Below are positions 7,806-15,471 of a DNA stretch of 32,305 nucleotides, one piece after another. The notes under the pieces were generated by a model that worked only from the letters and a program-made list of their open reading frames with translations, was not told where the DNA came from and did no database searches. The stretch comes from a bacterium (lineage in GTDB: Bacteria; Myxococcota_A; Bradymonadia; REDH01): contig JAUICO010000055.1 of NCBI GenBank assembly GCA_030427825.1, forward strand, positions 1 to 32,305, written 5' to 3'. The position numbers and the translations under genes were made by a program. Position 1 is the stretch's first letter, and each line of letters starts with the position of its first letter.

Positions 7806-8602
7806 TGCGCTACTTCCTATGTGCCTGTGCTTGTCTCGCACTATGCGGGGGCCCCGCGTTTGCAGACGACACGGCCACGTTGGAACCGGCGACTGCCGAT
7901 GAGGCGACCTCAGAATCGCTGTCACTGCCGGATGCATCAGGAGCGGAATTCGACACAGCGCAGTGGGCCGATACCCAGATTATCGTCTCTGTTCGCAACC
8001 CGTTGTCACCCTTCGCGCGGAGCACCTGGGAATGGAAGATCCGCGGTGCGTCGGCAATGCTGACCTGGCGGCATGTAAACGTCGATGGTTTTGGCGACCT
8101 TCGCGGCCTCTCCCTCGTGTCGGTGGAGTACTTTCGCTCACTTCTGGACTCCCTGGACGCGTGCCTTGGACGAGGCGAGACCGTTGAGACATCAGAAGCG
8201 GTCACTACGCCGCGGGACGCAGCGGTGACGTTTACGGTGGTCCAGGGGCCGCGACGGGTCGATCGGCGGTGGTATCCGCGGGGATCACCGGTCTACGACG
8301 AGTGTGTTGTCGCAGTAGCGGCGCCATCGATCGCGTCGTCATCGCCGATGAACTGGAGCAACCCATTCTGGATTCCGGGAGAGTACGGATGGATCTCGAC
8401 GCGGGCCGATCGCCGGGCCCGGGTATACATCGACGGCTACGACACCGGCCGGGACACGCCGATCAGCGGGATGCCCGCCGAGGTGGGCACGCACACGCTG
8501 CGTTGGGAGACGCAGGGCGCTGAATCGCGCGAAGAGATTGTGCAGGTCGAGGCCGGCTACACGACGACCATCAACGTGCGATTCGGTGAGTCGCCGCAGT
8601 AG
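7805..8602 (+). CDS. Exported PEGA-domain protein
   Basis: The 265-residue protein begins with a clear signal peptide (MRYFLCACACLALCGGPAFA, cleavage before DD), which fixes the start at 7805. The middle (about 55-180) has no domain I recognise. The C-terminal 70 residues (from ISTRADRRARVYIDGYDTG to the end) match the PEGA pattern: small-residue strands, a YIDG turn, a polar turn, GTHTLRW and a final repeating strand. PEGA domains are surface or periplasmic beta-sandwiches found in lipoproteins and kinase ectodomains. It is divergent from the FHA gene with no spacer, so its promoter must lie inside that gene's coding sequence. Function unknown. Confidence 0.7.
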   Translation: MRYFLCACACLALCGGPAFADDTATLEPATADEATSESLSLPDASGAEFDTAQWADTQIIVSVRNPLSPFARSTWEWKIRGASAMLTWRHVNVDGFGDLRGLSLVSVEYFRSLLDSLDACLGRGETVETSEAVTTPRDAAVTFTVVQGPRRVDRRWYPRGSPVYDECVVAVAAPSIASSSPMNWSNPFWIPGEYGWISTRADRRARVYIDGYDTGRDTPISGMPAEVGTHTLRWETQGAESREEIVQVEAGYTTTINVRFGESPQ

Positions 8603-8654
8603 GCACGGCGAAGGCGGTCACGGGATCGCAGCCCACGCGCGGATGCGTCGCGGC

Positions 8655-9251
8655 TCAGACCTGTGACGGCCGCAGAAAGGTGCGCACCAGCTCCATCGCC
8701 GGTTCGATGTGCAGCTCGCCCAGGCGGCCGGTGTGCTTCATCAGGGCGATGACCTGGAAGCTGCCCATGAGCACCCAGGCCGCAGCACGCGGTGGAATCG
8801 TGGCTTCGATGAGGCCGCCCGCCTGCCAGGTCTGTATCGCTCCGGACAGGCAGGTCAGCGCGCGTTCCTGATAGGGCAGGTAGGTGGAGCGTACGGCCGC
8901 GTCGTCGAGCTCGGCGCTGATCACAAAGACCATGCGGGCGAAGTCTGCGTTTGCGTCGACGATACCCCGGTAGAAGGTGACCAGGCGCTCGATCGCGCGC
9001 TCCGGCGTCTTTTCCTCCTCGACGATGCGTTCGAGCTCACCGACCAGGCGTGACGCGGTGCCCTCTAGCGCCGCGATGAAGAGCGCCTGTTTGCTGTCGA
9101 AGTAGCGATAGAGCAGCGCCTCGGCGACTCCGGCTTCGGACGCGATCTCGCGGGTGGTGGCGCCGTGGTAGCCTTTGCGTGCGAAGACGCGAATCGCCGA
9201 GAGGACGATCTGCGTCTTGCGCTTTTCTGCCGGAAGTCTGCGTGTGGCCAT
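8655..9251 (-). CDS. TetR/AcrR-family transcriptional regulator
   Basis: The 198-residue protein has a standard TetR DNA-binding domain at residues 12-58: helix 1 IVLSAIRVFARKGYHGATT, then REIASEAGVAEALLYRYFDSK, which is the family's helix-turn-helix. The C-terminal ligand and dimer domain contains a typical AxxLxRLVTFYRGIV-like stretch and a final hydrophobic helix. It lies 31 bases downstream of clpX on the same strand and may share its transcript. Targets and ligand are unknown; no obvious transporter or efflux gene is adjacent. Confidence 0.9.
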   Translation of the reverse strand: MATRRLPAEKRKTQIVLSAIRVFARKGYHGATTREIASEAGVAEALLYRYFDSKQALFIAALEGTASRLVGELERIVEEEKTPERAIERLVTFYRGIVDANADFARMVFVISAELDDAAVRSTYLPYQERALTCLSGAIQTWQAGGLIEATIPPRAAAWVLMGSFQVIALMKHTGRLGELHIEPAMELVRTFLRPSQV

Positions 9252-9282
9252 CGTGCGCGCGCGGGCCCTGCTGGAGGAGAGT

Positions 9283-10530
9283 TCAGGCCGCGGTCCTGCC
9301 GGGAATCAGCAGTGGGCGGGCGCGCTCCGTAACACACTCTTCTGTGATTACGCACTCGCGGATGTTGTCGAGGCTTGGCAGCTCATACATCACGTCCAGC
9401 ATGATGGACTCAAGGATGGAGCGCAGCCCTCGCGCCCCGCTCTTCCGTCGCATCGCTTCGGCGACGATCGACACCAGCGCTTCATGGTGAAACTTCAGCT
9501 TCACGCCTTCGAGTTCAAACATGCGCCGGTATTGTCGCACGAGTGAGTTCTTCGGTCGCCACAGGATCTCGACCATCTCGCTGCTGCTGAGATCGTCCAG
9601 CGTGACGATGACGGGCAGCCGTCCGACGAACTCGGGAATCAGGCCGTATTTCGTCAGATCCTCGGCGCGCACTTCCTTGAGGATCTCGGAGCGATCGCGT
9701 TTGGTGCGGGCGGCCTGATTCGAGCCGAAGCCGATGGACGAGCTGCTGAGGCGCCGCTCGACGATTTCGGTCAGTCCCTGGAAGGCCCCACAACACACGA
9801 AGAGGATGTTTGTGGTGTCGACTTCGATGAAGTCCTGTTGCGGGCGGTTTCTCGAACCCTCGGGGGGGATCTGCACCTTCTGGCTCTCAAGAACCTTGAG
9901 CAGAGCCTGTTGCACGCCTTCACCGCCTACGTCTCGTACGGAGGCCGCTGACCCGCCGCCGCGCGAGATCTTGTCGACCTCGTCTACGCATACGATGCCC
10001 TTGCCCGCGAGCACCGGATCGCGGCCGGCTGCGAGCCACAGGTTCTTGACGATGCTCTCGACATCTTCGCCGACGTAACCTGCTTCGGTGAGGCTGGTTG
10101 CGTCGGAGATGGTGAAAGGCACACCGAGCTTCTTTGCCAGGGTGCGGGCGATGAGCGTCTTTCCGGTACCGGTACCGCCGATCATCAGGATGTTGCCTTT
10201 AGACAGCTCCACTCCGTCGTCTTCGACCGGGTTGTCAGTTCGGATACGCTTGAAGTGATTGTAGACCGCCACGCTGAGCACGGTCTTGGCGCGATCCTGT
10301 CCGACAACGTGTTCATCCATGAAGGCGCGGATTGCCTGCGGTCGCATGTCGGCGAAGGTGAGGGTTCCGGCGCCGGCTCTGGGCGCGTCTTCGTCGATGA
10401 TCTCGCGGCACAGGCGCACGCAGTCGTCGCACACATGCACCCCGTCGGGTCCGGCGATCATCTTCTTCACGTCTCTGGAGTCTTTTCCGCAGAAAGAGCA
10501 GCGGATTCGGATCTGCTTGATATCGGACAA
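9283..10530 (-). CDS. clpX: ClpX, ATP-dependent unfoldase subunit of ClpXP
   Basis: ClpX unfolds tagged proteins and feeds them to the ClpP protease in the cytoplasm. The 415-residue length is close to the E. coli 424. All landmarks are present: the N-terminal C4 zinc finger (Cys11, 14, 34, 37), Walker A GGTGTGKT (118-125), the GYVG pore loop (151-154), Walker B with Asp183-Glu184 (CVDEVDK), the IGF loop (266-268) that docks on ClpP, and the sensor-2 GARGLRSI near the C-terminus. The Walker B strand reads GIVCVDEVDK rather than the common GIVYIDEIDK, a conservative change. Unlike many proteobacteria, clpP and tig are not adjacent; a TetR gene follows instead. A candidate promoter lies at 10576-10604. 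Confidence 0.97.
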   Translation of the reverse strand: MSDIKQIRIRCSFCGKDSRDVKKMIAGPDGVHVCDDCVRLCREIIDEDAPRAGAGTLTFADMRPQAIRAFMDEHVVGQDRAKTVLSVAVYNHFKRIRTDNPVEDDGVELSKGNILMIGGTGTGKTLIARTLAKKLGVPFTISDATSLTEAGYVGEDVESIVKNLWLAAGRDPVLAGKGIVCVDEVDKISRGGGSAASVRDVGGEGVQQALLKVLESQKVQIPPEGSRNRPQQDFIEVDTTNILFVCCGAFQGLTEIVERRLSSSSIGFGSNQAARTKRDRSEILKEVRAEDLTKYGLIPEFVGRLPVIVTLDDLSSSEMVEILWRPKNSLVRQYRRMFELEGVKLKFHHEALVSIVAEAMRRKSGARGLRSILESIMLDVMYELPSLDNIRECVITEECVTERARPLLIPGRTAA

Positions 10531-10881
10531 ACGGGTACCTTTGTCATGGCCGCCCCGGGCGGCAGGTGAGGGGGGAATATCGCAATCAGTGGCGCCAGGC
10601 GCAACTTGTGCACGTCGATCCCTATTCCGGCGACGATTGCTTCAATTCCGGCGTTGACAAAAGGCAGGCACGGGGGCAGTTTGCGCCGCCCGGTCGCCTA
10701 TGGCTGCTCTACTTCGAAGAGCGCTGAGGTCCGGTCCCCCGGTTTCGGCCATTTCGGCAGGCGCAGATTCTGCGTACAAAACTCGGCGGGTTCTCTGGGA
10801 AAAGGCAGTGCGCAACGTACTGTGAGGCAAGGCCTCTTGAGACTGCTCCCTCTGTAAACCGCCCTGACCCCGAGAAGCTCA
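10531..10881. promoter_or_regulatory. Intergenic region between divergent clpX and rpsP
   Basis: These 351 bases separate the clpX start from the rpsP start and must hold both promoters. I see the clpX candidate noted separately and, on the plus strand, a consensus TTGACA at 10654-10659 whose -10 partner (CAGTTT, 10677-10682, 17-base spacing) is poor. GAGAAG just before the rpsP ATG is its likely ribosome site. I see no convincing gene, tRNA or riboswitch here. Confidence 0.35.
10576..10604 (-). promoter_or_regulatory. Candidate sigma-70 promoter for clpX
   Basis: On the minus strand, TTGCGC (10604-10599) is followed after 17 bases by GATATT (10581-10576). This would start the transcript near 10569 and give a leader of about 40 bases before clpX. 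The -35 match is only partial (TTG), so this is a guess supported mainly by spacing and position. Confidence 0.3.
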
Positions 10882-11433
10882 ATGTCAGTACGCCTTCGAC
10901 TCCAACGTCACGGCACCCGTAAGCGTCCATTCTATCGCGTCGTCGCCGCCGATCAGCGGGCTCCGCGCGATGGTCGGTACATCGAACAGCTGGGAATCTA
11001 CAATCCGCTCACAGAGCCGAACGTAGTCGACCTGGACCTTGAGCGTGTGGAATACTGGCTCGGCAACGGCGCCCAGCCCACGGACGTCGTGAAGTCGGTC
11101 ATCCGTCGCTTCAAGGCCGGCGAGACCCGCACGACGAAGGACATGGAAGCCTTCTACGCGGAGCGCAACAAGGCGCGTCGCGAAGCTGCCATGAACGTCA
11201 AGGTAGTGGTGCCTGAAGCACCGGCGCCGGTTGAAGCCCCGAAGGCTGAAGAGGCGGCAAAGGCCGACGACGCAGCCCCGGCAGAGGCCGCTGACGCTCC
11301 CGCAGCAGAAGCCGCGCCCGCAGAAGAGGCAGCGCCCGCCGCTGAAGCTGCTCCGGCAGAGGCCGCACCCGCAGAAGAAGCTCCGGCTGCCGACGCGCCT
11401 GCGGACGAAGCGCCCGCAAAGTCTGACGACTGA
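10882..11433 (+). CDS. rpsP: 30S ribosomal protein S16 with long acidic C-terminal tail
   Basis: Residues 1-80 are a normal S16 ([20 protein letters not shown] start, [12 protein letters not shown], then the helix through [13 protein letters not shown]), a small-subunit assembly protein. Most S16 proteins stop at about 80-90 residues; this one has 183. After a charged helical extension (81-110) comes a 73-residue tail (111-183) made almost only of Ala, Glu, Pro and Asp, with no Arg. The tail would be disordered and acidic and may project from the ribosome; its role is unknown. The gene opens the cluster rpsP-khpA-rimM-trmD-rplS-rnhB-yraN. Confidence 0.97.
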   Translation: MSVRLRLQRHGTRKRPFYRVVAADQRAPRDGRYIEQLGIYNPLTEPNVVDLDLERVEYWLGNGAQPTDVVKSVIRRFKAGETRTTKDMEAFYAERNKARREAAMNVKVVVPEAPAPVEAPKAEEAAKADDAAPAEAADAPAAEAAPAEEAAPAAEAAPAEAAPAEEAPAADAPADEAPAKSDD

Positions 11434-11471
11434 ACTCATCGGCACATCGCTGCCAACCCAACGAGGAACGC

Positions 11472-11726
11472 ATGGCCGACGCCACTGAGCTCTACAACAA
11501 CCTGACCGGAACGATACTTCGTTCAATCGTCGGCTACCCGGACCACGTTGAAATCGAGGTCAAGAACACATCGGCGGGGACTTCGATCACCGCTCGCGTG
11601 CACCCCGACGACACCGGTCGCGTGATCGGCAAGAGCGGCGCCACCATCGAAGCAGTGCGCGCCGTCATTGAGTTCGCCGCAGGTCGGCAGGGCGACGCTG
11701 TCGCCTTCGAACTCGCGGATGGCTGA
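11472..11726 (+). CDS. khpA: KhpA-type KH-domain RNA-binding protein
   Basis: The product is 84 residues and consists of one KH domain with the nucleic-acid-gripping GKSG loop (GxxG, 53-56) between RVI and ATIEAVR helices. The length and position between rpsP and rimM match the YlqC/KhpA family, which binds RNA with a partner (KhpB in Gram-positives) and affects cell-envelope and translation genes. It starts 38 bases after rpsP, and its last eight bases overlap the rimM start, so the two are probably translationally coupled. Confidence 0.93.
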   Translation: MADATELYNNLTGTILRSIVGYPDHVEIEVKNTSAGTSITARVHPDDTGRVIGKSGATIEAVRAVIEFAAGRQGDAVAFELADG

Positions 11727-12237
11727 GGAGCGCTGGCTCAAGTTCGGTCGAATCGGTCGCGCACAGGGTCTGCGCGGCGAGATGCGCTTCACGCTCTACA
11801 ATCCGAGCACGGAACACCTTCCCTTGATCGAACGGGTGCGTCTGCAGTTCGGCACGGCTCCGCCTGTCGAATTCGACGTGCGACGCATCCGGCCACAGGG
11901 ATCGCGGACCATCATCTCTCTCGACGGTGTTGCCGACCGCACGGCCGCAGAGCAATGGACCAACGCAGAAGTCGAGATCCAGGCGTCGGTATTCGCCGCG
12001 CTCGAAGATGAGGACGAGTTCTACTCGTGGCAGCTTGAAGGCATGGACGCGGTCGACGCGGCAGGCTCACGGGTGGGCGAGGTGCGCGGGCTGGTCGACT
12101 ACGGCGCAGGCGACATTCTCGTCCTGCGTGTGCGGGGCCGCGAGCTGATGATCCCCTTCGCGCGCCCGTGGGTCGTCGAGGTCGACGAAACGGAGCGTCA
12201 CATCATCGTCGAGATCTCCGAATTTGAGGACGCATGA
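11719..12237 (+). CDS. rimM: Ribosome maturation factor RimM
   Basis: RimM helps assemble the 30S head and binds S19. The 172-residue product has the N-terminal RimM barrel (WLKFGRIGRAQGLRGEMRF, with the family's G-x-x-x-x-x-H/A-G-x-x-G pattern), a middle EEFYxxxL-like motif (DEFYSWQLEGMDAVD), and the PRC-barrel-like C-terminal domain (ELMIPFARPWVVEVD). The start is ATG 11719, inside the end of khpA; the frame is open back to 11668, but those residues are antisense-like and not part of the family. The stop overlaps the trmD start (ATGA). Confidence 0.95.
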   Translation: MAEERWLKFGRIGRAQGLRGEMRFTLYNPSTEHLPLIERVRLQFGTAPPVEFDVRRIRPQGSRTIISLDGVADRTAAEQWTNAEVEIQASVFAALEDEDEFYSWQLEGMDAVDAAGSRVGEVRGLVDYGAGDILVLRVRGRELMIPFARPWVVEVDETERHIIVEISEFEDA

Positions 12238-13007
12238 AGGTCTGCGTGGTCACGCTCTTCCCGGAGTTCTTCGACGGGCCCATGCAGGTCTCGATTCCCG
12301 CTCGTGCCATCGAGCGCGGCGAGCTGCGATTCGACACGGTCCAGATTCGAGACTTCGGCAAAGGCGTGCACCGCAGTGTCGATGACACGCCATACGGCGG
12401 TGGCGCCGGGATGGTGATGCGTGCGGTTGAGCTGGGTCGGGCGACCGCTGCGGCGAAAGAGCGCCTGCCGAACGCGCCGGTCGTGTTGATGAGCCCGCAG
12501 GGGGCCAGACTGACCCAGGGCCTGGCGGCGCAGCTCGCCGAGCTCGACGAGCTGATCCTCGTGTGCGGGCGTTACGAAGGGGTCGACGAGCGCTTTGTCG
12601 AACGCCACGTCGACGCGGAGCTGTCGATCGGCGATGTGGTCCTCAGCGGCGGCGAGGCCGCGGCTTTCTGCGTAATCGACGCCGTCACTCGGCTTCTTCC
12701 CGGCGTGCTCGGCAATGCAGACTCGGCTCGTGAAGAGAGCTTTGTGACGCCGCGCCTCGAGCACCCGCAGTTCACGCGTCCGCCTGTATATGATGGATTG
12801 TCTGTACCGCCGGTTCTGGTGTCAGGAGACCACGCAAGGATCGATCGCTGGCGTCGCAAGGCTGCGCTGTTGCGGACCCTGCAGCGGCGTCCCGACCTGC
12901 TGCCCGAAGGCGCGATGAGCGACGATGATCTCGACCTGCTCGCAGATGATCGCGACCCGGTAGACGGGTGGCTCCAAAAGCCGCGAAAACTCGAATCGTC
13001 GAGTTGA
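12234..13007 (+). CDS. trmD: tRNA (guanine37-N1)-methyltransferase TrmD
   Basis: TrmD methylates G37 of tRNAs using S-adenosylmethionine, preventing frameshifting. The 257-residue product has the SPOUT knot motifs: DTPYGGGAGMVM (51-62), LMSPQG (85-90), CGRYEGVDER (111-120) and SIGDVVLSGGE (131-141), followed by LEHPQFTRPPVYDG and the C-terminal tRNA-binding helical domain. The start overlaps the rimM stop by four bases, so the two are likely coupled as in E. coli. Confidence 0.97.
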   Translation: MKVCVVTLFPEFFDGPMQVSIPARAIERGELRFDTVQIRDFGKGVHRSVDDTPYGGGAGMVMRAVELGRATAAAKERLPNAPVVLMSPQGARLTQGLAAQLAELDELILVCGRYEGVDERFVERHVDAELSIGDVVLSGGEAAAFCVIDAVTRLLPGVLGNADSAREESFVTPRLEHPQFTRPPVYDGLSVPPVLVSGDHARIDRWRRKAALLRTLQRRPDLLPEGAMSDDDLDLLADDRDPVDGWLQKPRKLESSS

Positions 13008-13016
13008 CGCCCCGTT

Positions 13017-13033
13017 GCTTCTGTGACAGAAGC
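13017..13033 (+). other. Perfect hairpin between trmD and rplS
   Basis: GCTTCTG-TGA-CAGAAGC forms a 7-bp stem with a 3-base loop, ten bases after the trmD stop and 45 bases before rplS. There is no T-run, so it is not a typical terminator. It may act as a processing or mRNA-stability element that lets L19 be made in much larger amounts than TrmD; that role is inferred. Confidence 0.45.
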
Positions 13034-13077
13034 GCGCGCCCCGCCTCACGGCGGCTCTGACTCGCAGAGGACGACTT

Positions 13078-13449
13078 ATGAGTGTTCACCCGCTGATCGA
13101 TAAAATTGAAGCCCAGCAGCTGCGCCCCGCCGAAGGTGAAGGTTCGCTGCCCGAGTTCGGCGCCGGTGACACGGTTCGCGTGCACTACCGAATCATCGAC
13201 AGCGGCAAAGAACGCATCCAGGTGTTCGAAGGCGTCTGCCTCGGTGTGAGTGGTGCGGTGAACCGACGCACCTTCACCGTCCGCAAGATTTCGCACGGCA
13301 CGGGCGTGGAACGCGTATTTCCGCTCCACAGCCCGCTGATCGCCAAGCTTGAAGTGTCGCGACGCGGTCGCGTTCGACGCGCCAAGCTGTACTACCTGCG
13401 CAATCTCTCCGGCAAAGCGGCTCGTATTCGCGAGAAGCGCGACTGGTGA
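13078..13449 (+). CDS. rplS: 50S ribosomal protein L19
   Basis: L19 sits at the 30S-50S interface. The 123-residue product matches the family throughout: [11 protein letters not shown] start, [45 protein letters not shown] and [15 protein letters not shown] at the end. The ATG has AGAGGA nearby upstream. It follows trmD by 70 bases containing a hairpin. Confidence 0.97.
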   Translation: MSVHPLIDKIEAQQLRPAEGEGSLPEFGAGDTVRVHYRIIDSGKERIQVFEGVCLGVSGAVNRRTFTVRKISHGTGVERVFPLHSPLIAKLEVSRRGRVRRAKLYYLRNLSGKAARIREKRDW

Positions 13450-13521
13450 GCTTCTACGGGCCTCGCGCATTTCTTCGCGCGGCCTGCTGAAGTGCGGAAG
13501 ACACTGTGATCCGATCGTCTC

Positions 13522-14280
13522 ATGGCCGCTGAGAAAGCGCCTGCCTCGCGGAAGGCGACAGGTCGACGTGCACGTACGTGTGACTCCGTTGATTCGGCGC
13601 GGGACGAGCAGCTGCAGCTGAAGATCGAGCGCTTTTTGATAGGCGACGTCGAACGAAGTCTTCATCGGCGCGGCGTCACCTGCGTAGTGGGCGCCGACGA
13701 AGCCGGCCGCGGCCCCCTCGCGGGCCCGGTGACCGTGGCGGCGGTCGCCCTGTGTCCCGGCGATCTCGGCTGGTGCGAAGGTCTCGACGACTCGAAAGCG
13801 CTGCGCCTGTCAGAGCGCGAGCGACTCTTTGCTATCGTGCAGGAACGCGCGCTCGCCTGGGACATCCTCCATCTGTCGGCCGCCGAGGTGGACCGGCTCA
13901 ACATTCTGCAGGCTTCGCTGGAGGGGATGCGCCGCGTGAGCGAGTCGGTGCGGGGTGCCGTAGGGGCCGACACGTGGGCGCTGATCGATGGCAACCGTCT
14001 GCCACCGGGGCTGGCGTCGCCGGCGTCCTGCCTGGTCAAAGGCGACGCGCGATCCTATGCGATCGCGGCAGCATCTGTGCTCGCAAAGGTCGCTCGCGAC
14101 CGGGTGATGATCGAGCTGGACGCGACGTATCCGGGCTACGGGTTTGCGCGGCACAAGGGCTACCCTACGCGGGCTCACATGGCGGCGCTGGCGTCGCTGG
14201 GAGCCTGTCCTGAGCACCGGCGCAGCTTCGCCCCGGTGGCGGCGGCAGTCGCCCGAGCGGAGGACGCGAAACCCGGTTGA
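13522..14280 (+). CDS. rnhB: Ribonuclease HII
   Basis: RNase HII cuts the RNA strand of RNA-DNA hybrids, including single ribonucleotides in DNA. The 252-residue protein shows the type-2 motifs: GADEAGRGPLAGPV with Asp59-Glu60, LDDSKALR (89-96), LIDGNRLP with Asp158, and AAASVLAKVARD (183-194). The N-terminal 50 residues before the catalytic fold are Arg/Ala-rich and longer than in many homologues, and the ATG at 13522 lacks a good ribosome site, so a later start is possible. It lies between rplS and yraN, as in many bacteria. Confidence 0.95.
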   Translation: MAAEKAPASRKATGRRARTCDSVDSARDEQLQLKIERFLIGDVERSLHRRGVTCVVGADEAGRGPLAGPVTVAAVALCPGDLGWCEGLDDSKALRLSERERLFAIVQERALAWDILHLSAAEVDRLNILQASLEGMRRVSESVRGAVGADTWALIDGNRLPPGLASPASCLVKGDARSYAIAAASVLAKVARDRVMIELDATYPGYGFARHKGYPTRAHMAALASLGACPEHRRSFAPVAAAVARAEDAKPG

Positions 14281-14339
14281 GGTCTCCACGATAATCCCCG
14301 CCGTGACGATCTACGAGGCAGTAGAGGAGGGCGGGGGAC

Positions 14340-14696
14340 ATGAACCGACGACAGCGCGGCAGTGACGGCGAGGCGATCGCGGCCAGGTGGCTTGAGCAGC
14401 GTGGCTACGAGATCCTCGCTCGCAATGTGAATTTTCGCGCGGGAGAGCTGGACCTCATCGCGAGCGACGGCGACCAGATTGTGTTTGTTGAGGTTCGCTC
14501 CCGTGAAACCTCGACGGGGCCGCGCGGGGCGGACACCGTGACCTTTCCGAAGCAACGGAAGCTGACGCGTGCTGCGTTGCTGTGGCTGCAGCGGGAGGGC
14601 CTGCGTCGCGTGAGCGCCCGCTTCGATGTGGTCGGCGTTGATCTGGCTCAGAGATCGGTCTGCACTCACATACGCGGCGCGTTCGACGCGCGGTGA
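14340..14696 (+). CDS. yraN: YraN/UPF0102 family predicted endonuclease
   Basis: The 118-residue product has the family pattern of a PD-(D/E)XK-like fold: G-x-x-GE-x-A-A-x-x-WL, then GELDLIA (35-41, core Asp38), and FVEVRSR (49-55, Glu51-x-Arg53). The canonical motifs read GEIDLIA and FVEVKxR, so the catalytic Lys is Arg here, a change seen in some members. The physiological function of YraN is not established. It closes the plus-strand cluster, 59 bases after rnhB. Confidence 0.9.
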   Translation: MNRRQRGSDGEAIAARWLEQRGYEILARNVNFRAGELDLIASDGDQIVFVEVRSRETSTGPRGADTVTFPKQRKLTRAALLWLQREGLRRVSARFDVVGVDLAQRSVCTHIRGAFDAR

Positions 14697-14774
14697 AGCC
14701 GCTGTGCCGTCAGGGATCCGTTGGGCCCGTTCAGATAAGCCGGTGTCGATTGAGCCGGGCAGCTGTCGGACGTC

Positions 14775-15113
14775 TCAGATCTCGTCGGGCACGCGCGCTG
14801 CGGGTACGCAGAAGCCTTCATCTGCGGACGGTGTGGCCCGCTCGCAGGTGGATCCGCCCGGACACTCTGAGGTGGTCTGGCAGGTCTGCGAGCAGAAGGC
14901 GTCACTGCCCTTGTAGACGACGCAGAGGCTGCTGCTGCACTCGGAGGCTGCGTCGAAGACGCAGGTGCCGGCGATGCCGTCGCCCGAGGGCAGGCAGATG
15001 CGTTCGACCTCTGGCGCCCGTGGCATCTCGCAGGTCTCGTCGTAGTTTTCCGAGCAGGCGGCGACAAATGCCGTCGCGCACAGCATCAGGACGGTTGCGA
15101 TAGCGCGGTTCAT
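14775..15113 (-). CDS. Small cysteine-rich lipoprotein
   Basis: The 112-residue protein has a signal peptide ending in the lipobox VAAC (Cys20), so it is probably lipid-anchored. The mature part holds ten further Cys residues (28, 40, 51, 59, 64, 74, 78, 84, 90, 102), enough for five disulfides. The spacing ECSSSLC...FCSQTCQTTSEC...STC...FC resembles the Cys-rich EGF-like modules common in myxobacterial and related surface proteins. The start is ATG 15113, with an in-frame ATG at 15119 as the alternative. A TTGACA-type promoter lies about 80 bases upstream. Function unknown. Confidence 0.75.
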   Translation of the reverse strand: MNRAIATVLMLCATAFVAACSENYDETCEMPRAPEVERICLPSGDGIAGTCVFDAASECSSSLCVVYKGSDAFCSQTCQTTSECPGGSTCERATPSADEGFCVPAARVPDEI

Positions 15114-15167
15114 GGGCATCCCGTGAGGGTTTCGTGGCGCGTTGCGCCGGTGATTACAGCGGGGCGA

Positions 15168-15196
15168 ATGTTGCCGTGCGCCAGCCGCCGTGTCAA
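15168..15196 (-). promoter_or_regulatory. Candidate sigma-70 promoter for the Cys-rich lipoprotein
   Basis: On the minus strand a perfect TTGACA (15196-15191) is followed after 17 bases by CAACAT (15173-15168). Transcription would start near 15160, giving a leader of about 47 bases before the 15113 start. Confidence 0.45.
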
Positions 15197-15232
15197 CGCG
15201 GCGGCAATTGCTTCCTGCGACCGGGGTGCGTC

Positions 15233-15260
15233 TTGACACTCCAGGAGGCGCGCGGATAGA
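15233..15260 (+). promoter_or_regulatory. Candidate sigma-70 promoter for the TPR/Glt-like cluster
   Basis: TTGACA (15233-15238) and GATAGA (15255-15260) are 16 bases apart, facing the gene at 15472. The transcript would have a leader of about 200 bases. The rest of the 358-base gap 15114-15471 holds the divergent lipoprotein promoter and no gene that I can see. Confidence 0.4.
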
Positions 15261-15471
15261 GTTGTCGCATGGATTTCAGCGGTTCTTTGGACCGATTCAG
15301 GTGGGTCTGAGACAGGCTTACGAGCCGGTCTACAGAGGCAATTCGCGGGTCACTGCGTCTCGGGAGCCGCCGAACAGGCCACAGAACGAGCCACAGCGCC
15401 GCTGACGAAGACAAGAATTCCGGTCGCAAGGTACAGGCCGCAGTGTTCCGATCACAGTGGGGAAAGTGCGT

